64,000 bases of DNA from an uncultured Clostridia bacterium (lineage in GTDB: Bacteria > Bacillota > Clostridia > Oscillospirales > Acutalibacteraceae). Of this stretch, positions 50,583 to 58,927 are shown one piece after another. Each line of letters begins with the position of its first letter. Within the stretch, counting starts at the first letter, position 1. Made by a program: the position numbers and the translations under genes. The notes under the pieces are model-generated. The model did not search any database. It had not been told where the DNA came from and worked only from the letters and a program-made list of their open reading frames with translations. The DNA is taken from positions 1 through 64,000 of the forward strand of contig CANRNI010000007.1 of the NCBI GenBank assembly GCA_947631945.1. Direction: 5' to 3'.

Positions 50583-51240
50583 CAAAGATGAAAGAAACAG
50601 ACTTGTTTCGGAAAATCTGGGGCTTGTATATGCTTGCGCAAACAGATTCAAAGGGAGGGGAGTCGAGTTTGAGGACCTTGTGCAGTCGGGCTGCATAGGA
50701 CTTATGAAAGCAGCGGAGGGCTTTGACGAAACGAGAGGTTTTATGTTTTCGACCTATGCCGTTCCTGCTATAATAGGCGAAATTAAAAGGATTTTCCGCG
50801 ACGGCGGAGCGGTAAAGGTAAGCAGAAGCGATAAAGAAAAAGCGAGAAATCTTTTAAAGCTTCGGGAAGAGCTTATGTCAAAGCTCGGACGGGAACCTAC
50901 AATAAGCGAGCTGTCGGAGGAATCGGGCTACTGCTTTTATGAAACGTCGCAGCTTTTGTGCGCGTCTCTGCCTGTTTTTTCTCTTACCGTTGACGACGAT
51001 GGAGGAGAAATATCCGAGCTTGATTTAACAGTCGGGGACACTACCGAGGAAATGGGGGACAGCATAGCGCTTAAAGCCGCCGTTGAAGACCTTCCCGAGC
51101 GCGATAAAAAAATAGTTGAATTTCGATATTTTTCGGGACTTACGCAAACGGTAACAGCTCAAAAATTAGGCATGACGCAGGTTCAGGTTTCAAGGCGTGA
51201 AAAGGCGATTTTGCAGGAGCTGAGAAAAAAGCTGAGCTAA
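50572..51240 (+). CDS. sigF: RNA polymerase sporulation sigma factor SigF
   Basis: 222 residues. Region 2 (NLGLVYACANRFKGRGVEFEDLVQSGCIGLMKAAEGFDETRGFMFSTYAVPAIIGEIKRIFRDGG), KVSRSDKEKARN of region 3, and region 4 (ERDKKIVEFRYFSGLTQTVTAQKLGMTQVQVSRREKAIL). Identity rests on both motifs and position after spoIIAB. Start chosen at ATG 50572, because GGGGA is ten bases upstream; GTG 50566 is an alternative too close to it. Region 4 is a little divergent (TQTVTAQ where TQxEVA is usual). The 12-bp sequence CTGAGCTAAAAA is tandemly repeated over the stop codon. Confidence 0.94.
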   Translation: MIRDKDERNRLVSENLGLVYACANRFKGRGVEFEDLVQSGCIGLMKAAEGFDETRGFMFSTYAVPAIIGEIKRIFRDGGAVKVSRSDKEKARNLLKLREELMSKLGREPTISELSEESGYCFYETSQLLCASLPVFSLTVDDDGGEISELDLTVGDTTEEMGDSIALKAAVEDLPERDKKIVEFRYFSGLTQTVTAQKLGMTQVQVSRREKAILQELRKKLS

Positions 51241-51250
51241 AAACTGAGCT

Positions 51251-51277
51251 AAAAACAGCCTATCGGGGCTGTTTTTT
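51251..51277 (+). terminator. Terminator of the spoIIA operon
   Basis: AAAACAGCC (51252-51260) pairs with GGCTGTTTT (51267-51275), followed by further T. Confidence 0.88.
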
Positions 51278-51384
51278 CGCAACATTACGTTGCGCAACCG
51301 ATTTTGTATTGATTGCAACGGACATTTGCGTTATATTGTTATTGACGTAATTTAGCCGGTTCGGTCTGTCGGAAAGCGAGCTTA

Positions 51385-51556
51385 AGGCAACACCGCACAA
51401 TTAACGGCTACCGCCTTTGCCGCGCATCTGCACCGAGATTTCCCGTCATTTTTGCCAAAAGCTCCCCCAATACGTCAGTATTCCTTCTTCACTTTTGGCA
51501 ATCTGACGAAAAATCTCACGGTACATCTGCACGACAATAATTATGCGGTATTGCCT
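51385..51556 (-). mobile_element. MITE copy 6 (172 bp, inverted orientation)
   Basis: Full copy in the same orientation as copy 3; TA at 51383-51384 and 51557-51558. The following ~180 bp to 51737 is AT-rich with no gene. Confidence 0.92.
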
Positions 51557-51737
51557 TAAAAATTATTACAAATTATTTGATTATATTGCATTTTATGTCA
51601 AAAAGTTGTATCATATTTGTATATAATTCATGAATTTTTATAAGGGCGTTGTTTTACCGACGACGGACAATTATATATTATTTTGAACGGAGTGTTTGCT
51701 ATGGTATAAGTAAATCTAACAAAAAATGAGGATAAAT

Positions 51738-51794
51738 ATGGATTTTATTATTGTGAAAGGGGATAATTATGAATTTTATTGTTTTAATAATTGA
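51738..51794 (+). CDS. 18-codon leader peptide candidate overlapping the next gene
   Basis: ATG 51738, with GAGGATAA ahead, encodes MDFIIVKGDNYEFYCFNN and stops at 51794, 26 bases inside the following gene (ATG 51769) in another frame. Its own reading covers the ribosome site of that gene (AAAGGGGATAATT), so its translation could modulate or couple initiation there. It is short enough to be chance. Confidence 0.3.
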   Translation: MDFIIVKGDNYEFYCFNN

Positions 51795-52287
51795 AAAAAT
51801 TTTATCCGTTTATTTTTCTATTTTGATGATTATTTCGCCTACGTACGTTACTTACAGTCGGCAGATGCAGGAGAATGACTTTAACCTATGGGCTCCGAAA
51901 ATCGCTGCGGCTTTCAGCGAAAAAGATGTTGACGCGCTTGAAGGTATGCTTTGTGATGATATAAAGGAGGAAACGGAAAATCTGCCCGAAATAATCCAAG
52001 AAATGTTTGACAAGGTTGACGGTGAATTTACAGAAGTGACATGGAAAATACCCGAAACCCCTTTTTATGGTGATATGCACACATTTTCAGCGAGCATTGT
52101 AAATTTATATTTAACGGCCGACGGGCAAACGTACAGAATTGAAATGCTATGGGCAGCCGCTTGCACGTATGCTCCCGAGGAAACAAAGATACGCGCAATC
52201 GTTATTCATATGCCTGATTTTTCAGATAATATCGAACTTATGGCGCAATATGATATTCCGTCGTCAAAAATTTTGAACAATAATTAA
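51769..52287 (+). CDS. Exported or membrane-anchored hypothetical protein (DUF5104-like)
   Basis: 172 residues. The first ~26 residues are hydrophobic (FIVLIIEKILSVYFSILMIISPTYV), a signal anchor. Residues ~35-150 form an alpha-beta domain of the NTF2-like style: WAPKIAAAFSEKDVDALEGMLCDDIKEE followed by several beta strands ending in IRAIVIHMPD. It resembles DUF5104-type lipoproteins of Firmicutes, but there is no lipobox. Function unknown. Good ribosome site GAAAGGGGAT. Followed 40 bp downstream by another exported protein. Confidence 0.55.
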   Translation: MNFIVLIIEKILSVYFSILMIISPTYVTYSRQMQENDFNLWAPKIAAAFSEKDVDALEGMLCDDIKEETENLPEIIQEMFDKVDGEFTEVTWKIPETPFYGDMHTFSASIVNLYLTADGQTYRIEMLWAAACTYAPEETKIRAIVIHMPDFSDNIELMAQYDIPSSKILNNN

Positions 52288-52327
52288 TTTTATAATGCGG
52301 TATGCATTAAAGAAGGAGTGTTTGTAA

Positions 52328-53749
52328 ATGCAAAGAATTACGGCTATTTTTACGGCAATAATCACATTTTTTCTCTCGATTTTCGGGTATCTTACGCCTA
52401 CGGAGGATTTCGGCGTCAAAACGTTATCCGCGTCCTCATGGAACGGCAAGACGGTAATGTTCATGGGCAAGGAAATCGACGCGGAAGCGGACTGCGAAAC
52501 AGTGCCGGGCGGAAAAAGTCCGGTATACCGCTTTGATACCGCCGCGACGCTTACTCTTAAAGCTAAGGCAAAGGGCTTTACATATTACGGAATTACGTAC
52601 GAGAGCACGAACGACTTAAAATGTGAAATGAAATATTCCGAGGGGACAAAATCTCATACCGAGGTTTTCTTTCTTGAAAAAACGACATCTGCAAAGACGT
52701 TTTATTCTTATACCGAAGAATATGAAAAGGGAAAGAATATAACCTCGCTTAAATTTACAAACCTGAACGACGGTACGGCGGAATTAAAACTGCTCGGCTT
52801 CTCGGTATTCAACAGAAATCAGCCGTCGGACGAAATTTATATTGAAAACGACAGCTATAAAATAGGCGTTTCAATGATTTACGGCGGTGCGCTCGGTTAC
52901 ATGGAGTATCTTGCGGATAATGTGCAGGCTGTAAAGCTCGCTGACGGTACCGTAAAGGTGGATAAAGACGCAAAAGCAAAATACGGCGGCGAGCTTTTGA
53001 CTTCCCATGTAAACCTTATCAACCGCTATGATTCGGGACGTTATATTCAGCAGTCATATTACGGAACAAACGGCAAAAACGACGGCTACGTCTGCGGCGA
53101 TTACAACGGAACAAAATGGCCTTATAATCCCGTACAGGGAGGAAATCTCGCCGGCAGCCGTTCAAGGATTATAGATTACAGAGTTACCGACGAAAGCATA
53201 TATGTAAAATGCCGTCCGATGGACTGGGCAAAGTCCGCGGACGATATAACAAGCTCGTATATGGAGGCAACCTACACGCTTATCAATGACGTGGTTAAGT
53301 GTGACTGTTCGTTTACCGATTTTTCGGGTTACGCGGCGAGAAAAGCGACTCAGGAAATGCCCGCCGTATACTTTATAGAGCCGCTTAACAGCTTTGCCTA
53401 TCTGAATGACGGCGGCTTTGTATACGAAAATAATTTGGCGTTCTGGGGAGACCATCCGGAACAGGTGTACGATTCGGACGCGTCTGTCGGAGGATTTTTC
53501 AGCGGTGAAAACGGCTTTGGCGCGGGTATTTACGCTCCCGGTACGACAACTTTGAAAGCGGGCGTTTTTCTCCGCGATAAAGAAAGCTCACTCGGCAGCG
53601 ACCCGTCAAAGGGCAATCCCGCGTCGTATATAGCGCCTGTAAAGGATATACGTTTTGAGAGCTTCAAGCCGATAAACTATAGTTTTCTTCTCGCCGCCGG
53701 AAACGCGCAGGACATCGCCGCCGCTTTTGAAAACTGCGACGCGATATGA
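52328..53749 (+). CDS. Secreted protein of unknown function, carbohydrate-associated style
   Basis: 473 residues. Signal peptide RITAIFTAIITFFLSIFGYL. Residues ~35-165 are a beta-sandwich-like domain; ~170-470 form a second beta-rich domain that begins YKIGVSMIYGGALGYMEYLADNVQAVKLADG and holds VNLINRYDSGRYIQQSYYG, YNPVQGGN and EATYTLINDVVKCDCSFTDFSG. The R-x-I-Q-Q-S-Y-Y-G / Y-N-P-V-Q-G-G pattern occurs in secreted polysaccharide-related proteins and resembles galactose-mutarotase-like super-sandwich folds. No catalytic residues can be assigned. Probably co-transcribed with the preceding exported protein. A dense array of hairpins follows. Confidence 0.6.
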   Translation: MQRITAIFTAIITFFLSIFGYLTPTEDFGVKTLSASSWNGKTVMFMGKEIDAEADCETVPGGKSPVYRFDTAATLTLKAKAKGFTYYGITYESTNDLKCEMKYSEGTKSHTEVFFLEKTTSAKTFYSYTEEYEKGKNITSLKFTNLNDGTAELKLLGFSVFNRNQPSDEIYIENDSYKIGVSMIYGGALGYMEYLADNVQAVKLADGTVKVDKDAKAKYGGELLTSHVNLINRYDSGRYIQQSYYGTNGKNDGYVCGDYNGTKWPYNPVQGGNLAGSRSRIIDYRVTDESIYVKCRPMDWAKSADDITSSYMEATYTLINDVVKCDCSFTDFSGYAARKATQEMPAVYFIEPLNSFAYLNDGGFVYENNLAFWGDHPEQVYDSDASVGGFFSGENGFGAGIYAPGTTTLKAGVFLRDKESSLGSDPSKGNPASYIAPVKDIRFESFKPINYSFLLAAGNAQDIAAAFENCDAI

Positions 53750-53803
53750 TATGATGAGAAACCGCTTTGAGGAATCTCCGATTTATTCAGTACAAAAAAC
53801 AGA

Positions 53804-54033
53804 ACCGCTCGGGGAAAAATTTTCCCTGAGCGGTCAGTCTGTCGAAAAAGTAGTTTTTTGTCAAAGAAAACTATGGGGAACCCCATACGTGGGTTCCCCA
53901 CGAAAAAACAGTCACACAGGACTGTTTTTTCTCCCCTCCTGCGTTTTTTAAGGCAAAAGGAGATTTCGCGCTCTGCGGAGCGCGACACGGTGACGCTGTC
54001 CCCGTGACCCCTGCAAGCCTTTGTAAAGGCTTG
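53804..54033 (+). repeat. Array of six stable hairpins
   Basis: In ~230 bp: CCGCTC../..GAGCGG (53804-53834); TGGGGAACCC/GGGTTCCCCA (53874-53900); AAAAACAGTC/GACTGTTTTT, a terminator (53904-53930); CGCGCTC/GAGCGCG (53967-53984); CACGG/CCGTG (53986-54006); CAAGCCTTT/AAAGGCTTG (54014-54033). Far more than one terminator needs; looks like a dispersed palindromic repeat cassette. The surrounding gap 53750-54157 contains no gene. Confidence 0.75.
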
Positions 54034-54157
54034 ACCGAAACTTTTATACTCTTTGCAACAAGTTTTTTGAATTTTCAGCTATAAAGTATCGGAGCGCGGT
54101 TATCGGAATTACACAAGAGAGCTACCGATTTAATCGGTATTGCCTTTATACATCAGA

Positions 54158-55159
54158 TTAGAGCTTCCCAAGATTTTTCTTAAAAAACTCTTCAATTTTA
54201 TCAAAGGGAATTATATTTTTATCATCATAAAGGTCTGTGTGAACCGCGTTCGGAATAATCATCAATTCCTTATTATCGGCGTAAGGATTATCCTTTACCA
54301 TTGCCGCGAAAGCGTCCTTGCTGAAATAGCATGAATGAGCCTTTTCTCCGTGAATCATAAGAACGGCGCTGCGTATTTCATTGCTGTAGCAAAGTATGGG
54401 CTGATTTAAAAACGACATACAGCCGATTTTGTTCCAGCCTCCGTTTGAATTGAGCGAACGCACATGATAGCCTCTCGGCGTTTTATAATAATCGTAATAA
54501 TCTTTTACAAAAAACGGCGCGTCATCGGGCAGAGGACTTACTACGCCGCCTCCGAGTTCATATTCTCCGCTCTTAAAATCTTTGATTCGCTGTTCGTTCA
54601 GAGCTTTGCGCGCTTCATATCTTGCGTTGGAGCTGTTTTGAGCGTCAAAGTAGCCGTTTGCGTTCACTCGGCTCATGTCGTACATTGTGGAGGTAACCGT
54701 CGCTTTTATTCTCGTATCGAGGGCCGCCGTGTTCAGAGCCATGCCGCCCCAGCCGCATATGCCTATTATTCCTATCTTTTCGGCGTCCGCGTTTTCATAA
54801 ACAGAAAGAAAATCCACAGCCGCCTGAAAATCCTCCGTATTGATATCGGGTGAGGCCATATATCTCGGAGTTCCGCCGCTTTCGCCGGTAAAAGAGGGGT
54901 CGAAAGCCATAGCGATAAATCCTCTCTCCGCCATAGTCTGCGCATAAAGTCCCGACGATTGTTCTTTTACCGCTCCAAACGGACCGCACACCGCAATTGC
55001 CGCCGTTTTTTCGCATATTTCCTTTGGTTCGTACAAATCCGCCGCCAGCGTAATGCCGTAACGGTTGCGGAACGTCACTTTGCGGTGATTTACCCTTTCG
55101 CTTTTCGAAAAAGTTTTGTCCCACTCCGTTGTAAGTTCAAGATTGTCTGATTTTGTCAT
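54158..55159 (-). CDS. Alpha/beta hydrolase (dienelactone hydrolase/YcjY-like)
   Basis: 333 residues, cytosolic. Alpha/beta hydrolase fold: KVTFRNRYGITLAADLY, AAIAVCGPFGAVKEQSSGLYAQTMAERGFIAMAFDPSFTGESGG (oxyanion region), nucleophile elbow IGICGWGGMALN, VLMIHGEKAHS (acid region) and IIPNAVHTDLYD (His). At the nucleophile position of the G-x-S-x-G elbow the sequence reads C-G-W-G-G, so Ser is replaced by Trp unless the preceding Cys acts. The His in AVHTDLY is kept. Catalytic activity is therefore uncertain. Family members process lactones or xenobiotic esters. Monocistronic, leftward. Confidence 0.8.
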   Translation of the reverse strand: MTKSDNLELTTEWDKTFSKSERVNHRKVTFRNRYGITLAADLYEPKEICEKTAAIAVCGPFGAVKEQSSGLYAQTMAERGFIAMAFDPSFTGESGGTPRYMASPDINTEDFQAAVDFLSVYENADAEKIGIIGICGWGGMALNTAALDTRIKATVTSTMYDMSRVNANGYFDAQNSSNARYEARKALNEQRIKDFKSGEYELGGGVVSPLPDDAPFFVKDYYDYYKTPRGYHVRSLNSNGGWNKIGCMSFLNQPILCYSNEIRSAVLMIHGEKAHSCYFSKDAFAAMVKDNPYADNKELMIIPNAVHTDLYDDKNIIPFDKIEEFFKKNLGKL

Positions 55160-55211
55160 TCTTGCCGCCGTCCTTTCATAATATTATTATAGCATTATAG
55201 TTTTTCCAATA

Positions 55212-55247
55212 ATCAAAAGCGTATCATTATTTCTAACGATACGCTTT
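55212..55247 (-). terminator. Terminator of ppdK
   Basis: AAAGCGTATC / GATACGCTTT stem of 10 bp with a 12-nt loop, followed on the minus strand by a short T-rich run, 19 bp after the ppdK stop. Confidence 0.8.
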
Positions 55248-55265
55248 ATAAAGGAATGAAAAATG

Positions 55266-57905
55266 TTATTTGCTCTTAATAGCCGCCTGTGCCGCCGCAA
55301 GTCTTGCGATAGGTACTCTGTAGGGTGAGCAGGAAACGTAGTCAAGACCGATGTTGTGGCAGAATTCGATTGACGAGGGATCGCCGCCATGTTCGCCGCA
55401 GATGCCGCAGTGCAATTCGGGACGAACCTTTTTGCCGAGCACAACAGCCATATCCATAAGCTTGCCAACGCCTGTCGTGTCAAGACGTGCGAACGGGTCG
55501 GACTCGTAAATCTTGTTCTGGTAGTATGCGGGAAGGAACTTGCCCGCGTCGTCACGGCTGAATCCGAATGTCATCTGAGTAAGGTCATTCGTGCCGAAGC
55601 AGAAGAACTCGGCCTCTGTAGCTATCTCGTCCGCAGTAAGAGCGGCTCTCGGAATTTCAATCATTGTGCCTACTTCGTATTTAAGCTCAACGCCTGCCGC
55701 CGCGATTTCGGCGTCCGCAGTTTTAACAACGATGTCCTTAACGAATTTAAGCTCTTTTATTTCGCCTACAAGAGGAATCATGATTTCGGGAACGATGTTC
55801 CAGTCTGCGTGTCTTGCCTTAACCGCGATAGCGGCCTTAATAACGGCTTTCGTCTGCATCGCTGCGATTTCGGGATAAGTTACGGTAAGACGGCAGCCAC
55901 GGTGACCCATCATGGGGTTGAACTCGTGGAGGTCTGAAATAACCTGTTTGATATATTCAACAGTCTTGCCCTGAGCTTCCGCGAGAGCCTTGATGTCGGC
56001 TTCCTCGGTGGGAACGAATTCATGAAGGGGAGGATCAAGGAAACGGATAGTTACGGGATAGCCGCCGAGAGCTTCGAAAAGTCCCTCGAAATCGGCCTGC
56101 TGCATGGGTTCGATTTTAGCGAGAGCTGCTTCTCTCTCCTGAACCGTTTCGGAGCAAATCATTTCTCTGAAAGCGCCGATTCTTGCGGGGTCAAAGAACA
56201 TATGCTCTGTACGGCAAAGACCGATGCCCTGCGCGCCGAAAGCCGCGGCCTGTTTCGCGTCTTCGGGAGTGTCGGCGTTAGTTCTTACGCCGAGCTTCTT
56301 ATATTTATCGGCAAGCTCCATGATTCTGCCGAAGTAACCGCTGTTGGGGTCGGCGGGAACTGTCGGGATAATGCAGTCGTAAATCTTGCCTGTTGAACCG
56401 TCGAGTGAAAGTCCGTCGCCCTCTTTGAATACCTTGCCTGCGAGAGTGAACTGCTTGTTTTCCTCGTCCATCTTAATGTCGCCGCAGCCCGAAACACAGC
56501 AAGTACCCATGCCTCTGGCAACAACAGCCGCGTGAGAAGTCTGGCCGCCGCGTACGGTAAGGATACCCTGAGCGTACTTCATTCCCTCGATATCCTCGGG
56601 AGAAGTTTCAAGTCTTACAAGAACAACCTTTTCGCCCTTTTTGCCCTCAATAACTGCGTCCTCCGCTGTAAATACAATCTTGCCTGCGGCCGCGCCGGGA
56701 GAAGCGGCGATACCCTTTCCGACTACATTGTTCTTGTCCGCCTCTTTGAGAGCCTTTGGGTCGAACGTCGGGTGAAGAAGCATATCAAGGCTCTTCGCGT
56801 CAATCTGCATAAGAGCTTCTTCTTCCGTAATCATGCCCTCGTCAATAAGGTCGCACGCAATTTTGATAGCGGCGGCGGCTGTACGCTTGCCGTTACGGGT
56901 CTGGAGCATATAGAGTTTCTTGTCTTCGATTGTGAACTCCATATCCTGCATATCTCTGTAGTGATTTTCAAGAGTATTGCATATACCGAGGAACTGCTCG
57001 TAAACTTCGGGAAGAACCTCCTGCATTTTTGAAATGGGCATGGGAGTACGGACACCGGCGACAACGTCCTCGCCCTGAGCGTTCATAAGAAATTCGCCCA
57101 TAAGACCTTTTTCGCCTGTAGCGGGGTTACGTGTGAACGCAACGCCTGTACCCGATGTATCGCCCATGTTGCCGAACGCCATCATCTGAACGTTAACGGC
57201 TGTACCCCATGAATAGGGAATATCGTGGTCCATACGGTAAACGTTGGCTCTCGGATTGTCCCAAGAACGGAAAACAGCCTTGATAGCCTCGAAAAGCTGT
57301 TCCTTCGGGTCGTCCGGGAAGTCCTTGCCGAGCTGCTTCTTATATTCGGCCTTGAACTGGTCGGCAAGCTCGTGGAGATCGTCAGCTGTAAGGTCAACGT
57401 CGTATTCAACGCCCTTCTTTGCCTTCATTTCATCTATGAGTTTTTCAAAATATTTCTTGCCGACTTCCATAACAACGTCGGAGAACATCTGAATAAAACG
57501 TCTGTAGCAGTCCCAAGCCCAGCGAGGATTGCCGGACTTCGCCGCGATAACATTAACGACCTGCTCGTTAAGACCGAGGTTAAGGATAGTATCCATCATG
57601 CCGGGCATTGAAGCTCTTGCGCCGGAACGAACGGAAACAAGCAGAGGATTTTCTGTATCGCCGAATTTTTTGCCGGTGATTTCCTCCATTTTGGTGATGT
57701 ATTCCATTATTTCGGCCTGGATTTCATCGTTGATTTTTCTGCCGTCCTCATAGTACTGAGTGCAGGCTTCGGTTGAAATGGTGAAGCCCTGAGGAACGGG
57801 AAGCCCGATTTTGGTCATTTCGGCAAGGTTAGCGCCCTTACCGCCGAGAAGCTCACGCATCTGAGCGTTGCCTTCGGAGAATAAATAAACATACTTTTTG
57901 CTCAT
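55266..57905 (-). CDS. ppdK: Pyruvate, phosphate dikinase
   Basis: 879 residues; reversibly converts phosphoenolpyruvate, AMP and pyrophosphate to pyruvate, ATP and phosphate, a glycolytic enzyme in many anaerobic Clostridia. N-terminal ATP-grasp domain (LLGGKGANLAEMTKIGLPVPQGFTIS; SVRSGARASMPGMMDTILNLG), central phosphohistidine domain with H458 in TSHAAVVARGMG, and C-terminal PEP-binding barrel (GIGLCRTEHMFF; GTNDLTQMTFGFSRDDAG; HCGICGEHGGDPSS with catalytic Cys). AGGAAATTCA precedes the ATG. Codon use is strongly biased, suggesting high expression. The leader (57906-57990) has a GGAGAT/ATCTCC hairpin. Confidence 0.97.
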   Translation of the reverse strand: MSKKYVYLFSEGNAQMRELLGGKGANLAEMTKIGLPVPQGFTISTEACTQYYEDGRKINDEIQAEIMEYITKMEEITGKKFGDTENPLLVSVRSGARASMPGMMDTILNLGLNEQVVNVIAAKSGNPRWAWDCYRRFIQMFSDVVMEVGKKYFEKLIDEMKAKKGVEYDVDLTADDLHELADQFKAEYKKQLGKDFPDDPKEQLFEAIKAVFRSWDNPRANVYRMDHDIPYSWGTAVNVQMMAFGNMGDTSGTGVAFTRNPATGEKGLMGEFLMNAQGEDVVAGVRTPMPISKMQEVLPEVYEQFLGICNTLENHYRDMQDMEFTIEDKKLYMLQTRNGKRTAAAAIKIACDLIDEGMITEEEALMQIDAKSLDMLLHPTFDPKALKEADKNNVVGKGIAASPGAAAGKIVFTAEDAVIEGKKGEKVVLVRLETSPEDIEGMKYAQGILTVRGGQTSHAAVVARGMGTCCVSGCGDIKMDEENKQFTLAGKVFKEGDGLSLDGSTGKIYDCIIPTVPADPNSGYFGRIMELADKYKKLGVRTNADTPEDAKQAAAFGAQGIGLCRTEHMFFDPARIGAFREMICSETVQEREAALAKIEPMQQADFEGLFEALGGYPVTIRFLDPPLHEFVPTEEADIKALAEAQGKTVEYIKQVISDLHEFNPMMGHRGCRLTVTYPEIAAMQTKAVIKAAIAVKARHADWNIVPEIMIPLVGEIKELKFVKDIVVKTADAEIAAAGVELKYEVGTMIEIPRAALTADEIATEAEFFCFGTNDLTQMTFGFSRDDAGKFLPAYYQNKIYESDPFARLDTTGVGKLMDMAVVLGKKVRPELHCGICGEHGGDPSSIEFCHNIGLDYVSCSPYRVPIARLAAAQAAIKSK

Positions 57906-58058
57906 TGAATTTCCTCCAAATTCATATTCTTTTTAGATTAAAACGGTGTTTGGGAGATAAATCTCCGCATGAAGGTATACTTTACCACAGGTTATTATAA
58001 CAGACATTGTAAAAAAAATCCATAGTTTTACGAAAAAAACTTAATAAAATTACTGATT

Positions 58059-58097
58059 AATTGACAATTGACAATTGACAATGTACAATTGACAATT
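58059..58097 (+). repeat. AATTGACA repeat, copy 9 (one extra unit)
   Basis: Like the 32-bp copies but with an additional AATTGAC unit, showing how the repeat can expand. It ends 15 bp from MITE copy 7. Confidence 0.85.
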
Positions 58098-58113
58098 ACG
58101 CGGCGTTGCTTTA

Positions 58114-58286
58114 AGGCAATACCGCATAATTATTGTCGTGCAGATGTGCCATGAGATTTTTCGTCAGATTGACAAAAGTGACGCAGGAATACTGACGTAT
58201 TTCAAGGAACTTTTGGCAAAAATGACGGAAAATATCGGTACAGATGCGCGGCAAAGGCGTCAGCCGCTAATTGTGCGGTATTGCCT
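58114..58286 (+). mobile_element. MITE copy 7 (173 bp)
   Basis: Full copy; TA at 58112-58113 and 58287-58288. Its right end abuts the SLOG gene on the opposite strand, whose TAA stop codon (58286-58288) uses the TA junction. Confidence 0.92.
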
Positions 58287-58612
58287 TAATCGAATATAAT
58301 AACCTTTTTATCCATTTTTTCGCAATTGTCAATTACGTGCTTTGTACCTTTTGATTTTCCGTCCCAAAACGCAATGACAATATCGGAATATTCTATTATT
58401 TTTAAATTACGCTTCAGCGGCGCGCCTTTTTTATATCTGTTATATTCGGGAAGAAATTCCGTAAATTTTATATGATTCTCGGCGGCGTATTTTTTTGCGC
58501 AGGCGTCAATTCCTTTAGCGCCTCCCGATACTATTTCCGTTGTGCCTTCCGGCAGATATTTTTCAAAATTACTGATAACAAGATTTCTTGAACCTACGAC
58601 AGCTACTTTCAA
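58286..58612 (-). CDS. SLOG-domain (DUF2493-like) protein
   Basis: 108-residue Rossmann-like protein: MKVAVVGSRNL at the nucleotide loop, EIVSGGAKGIDACAKKYAAEN, EYNRYKKGAPLKRN and DIVIAFWDGKSKGTKHVIDNC. This is the SLOG superfamily pattern (relatives of DprA, LOG and YspA) thought to bind nucleotides; small stand-alone members are often linked to mobile elements or defence but have no fixed role. TTG start (58612) with AGAGG upstream. Its stop codon coincides with a MITE edge. Transcribed divergently from the ribbon-helix-helix gene. Confidence 0.75.
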   Translation of the reverse strand: MKVAVVGSRNLVISNFEKYLPEGTTEIVSGGAKGIDACAKKYAAENHIKFTEFLPEYNRYKKGAPLKRNLKIIEYSDIVIAFWDGKSKGTKHVIDNCEKMDKKVIIFD

Positions 58613-58727
58613 TTTCTATCGCCTCTGTATTTATAATATAGTGTAGTATTATATATTATTTTATGTCGTTTTATATTATTTGTCAATATTTTATCGCTTT
58701 TATTAGTATAATAATTATGGTGATAGC

Positions 58728-58886
58728 ATGAAACCGTTAAAAGAAAGAGTAAGTATAACTATTGACAGCGATATTTTGGAGCGTGCGAAGATTGAAGCGG
58801 AATATGACGACCGTTCCCTTTCTCAGTATATAAATATTATTCTGAGAAAGCATTTTAAGGAATTGGACGACAGAAAAAATTCATAG
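58728..58886 (+). CDS. Ribbon-helix-helix (CopG/Arc-type) DNA-binding protein
   Basis: 52 residues from ATG 58728: MKPLKERVSITIDSDILERA then KIEAEYDDRSLSQYINIILRKHFKEL. RVSITID is the beta-strand ribbon, and the two helices with the turn D-D-R-S-L-S-Q-Y-I are the RHH pattern. The ribosome site is weak. It lies 115 bp from the divergent SLOG gene and could regulate it, though no operator is seen. No toxin partner is adjacent. A strong terminator follows. Confidence 0.7.
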   Translation: MKPLKERVSITIDSDILERAKIEAEYDDRSLSQYINIILRKHFKELDDRKNS

Positions 58887-58927
58887 CTTTTTTGTTTTCG
58901 GATAAGTCATAGCTTCAATTTATAAGG

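Noticed and set aside
53727..53951. Plus-strand frame over the hairpin array
   Set aside because: Runs through terminators and palindromes; no ribosome site.
58286..58886. SLOG plus ribbon-helix-helix genes as a toxin-antitoxin or defence pair
   Set aside because: The genes are divergent, 115 bp apart, and neither resembles a known toxin; only proximity supports it.
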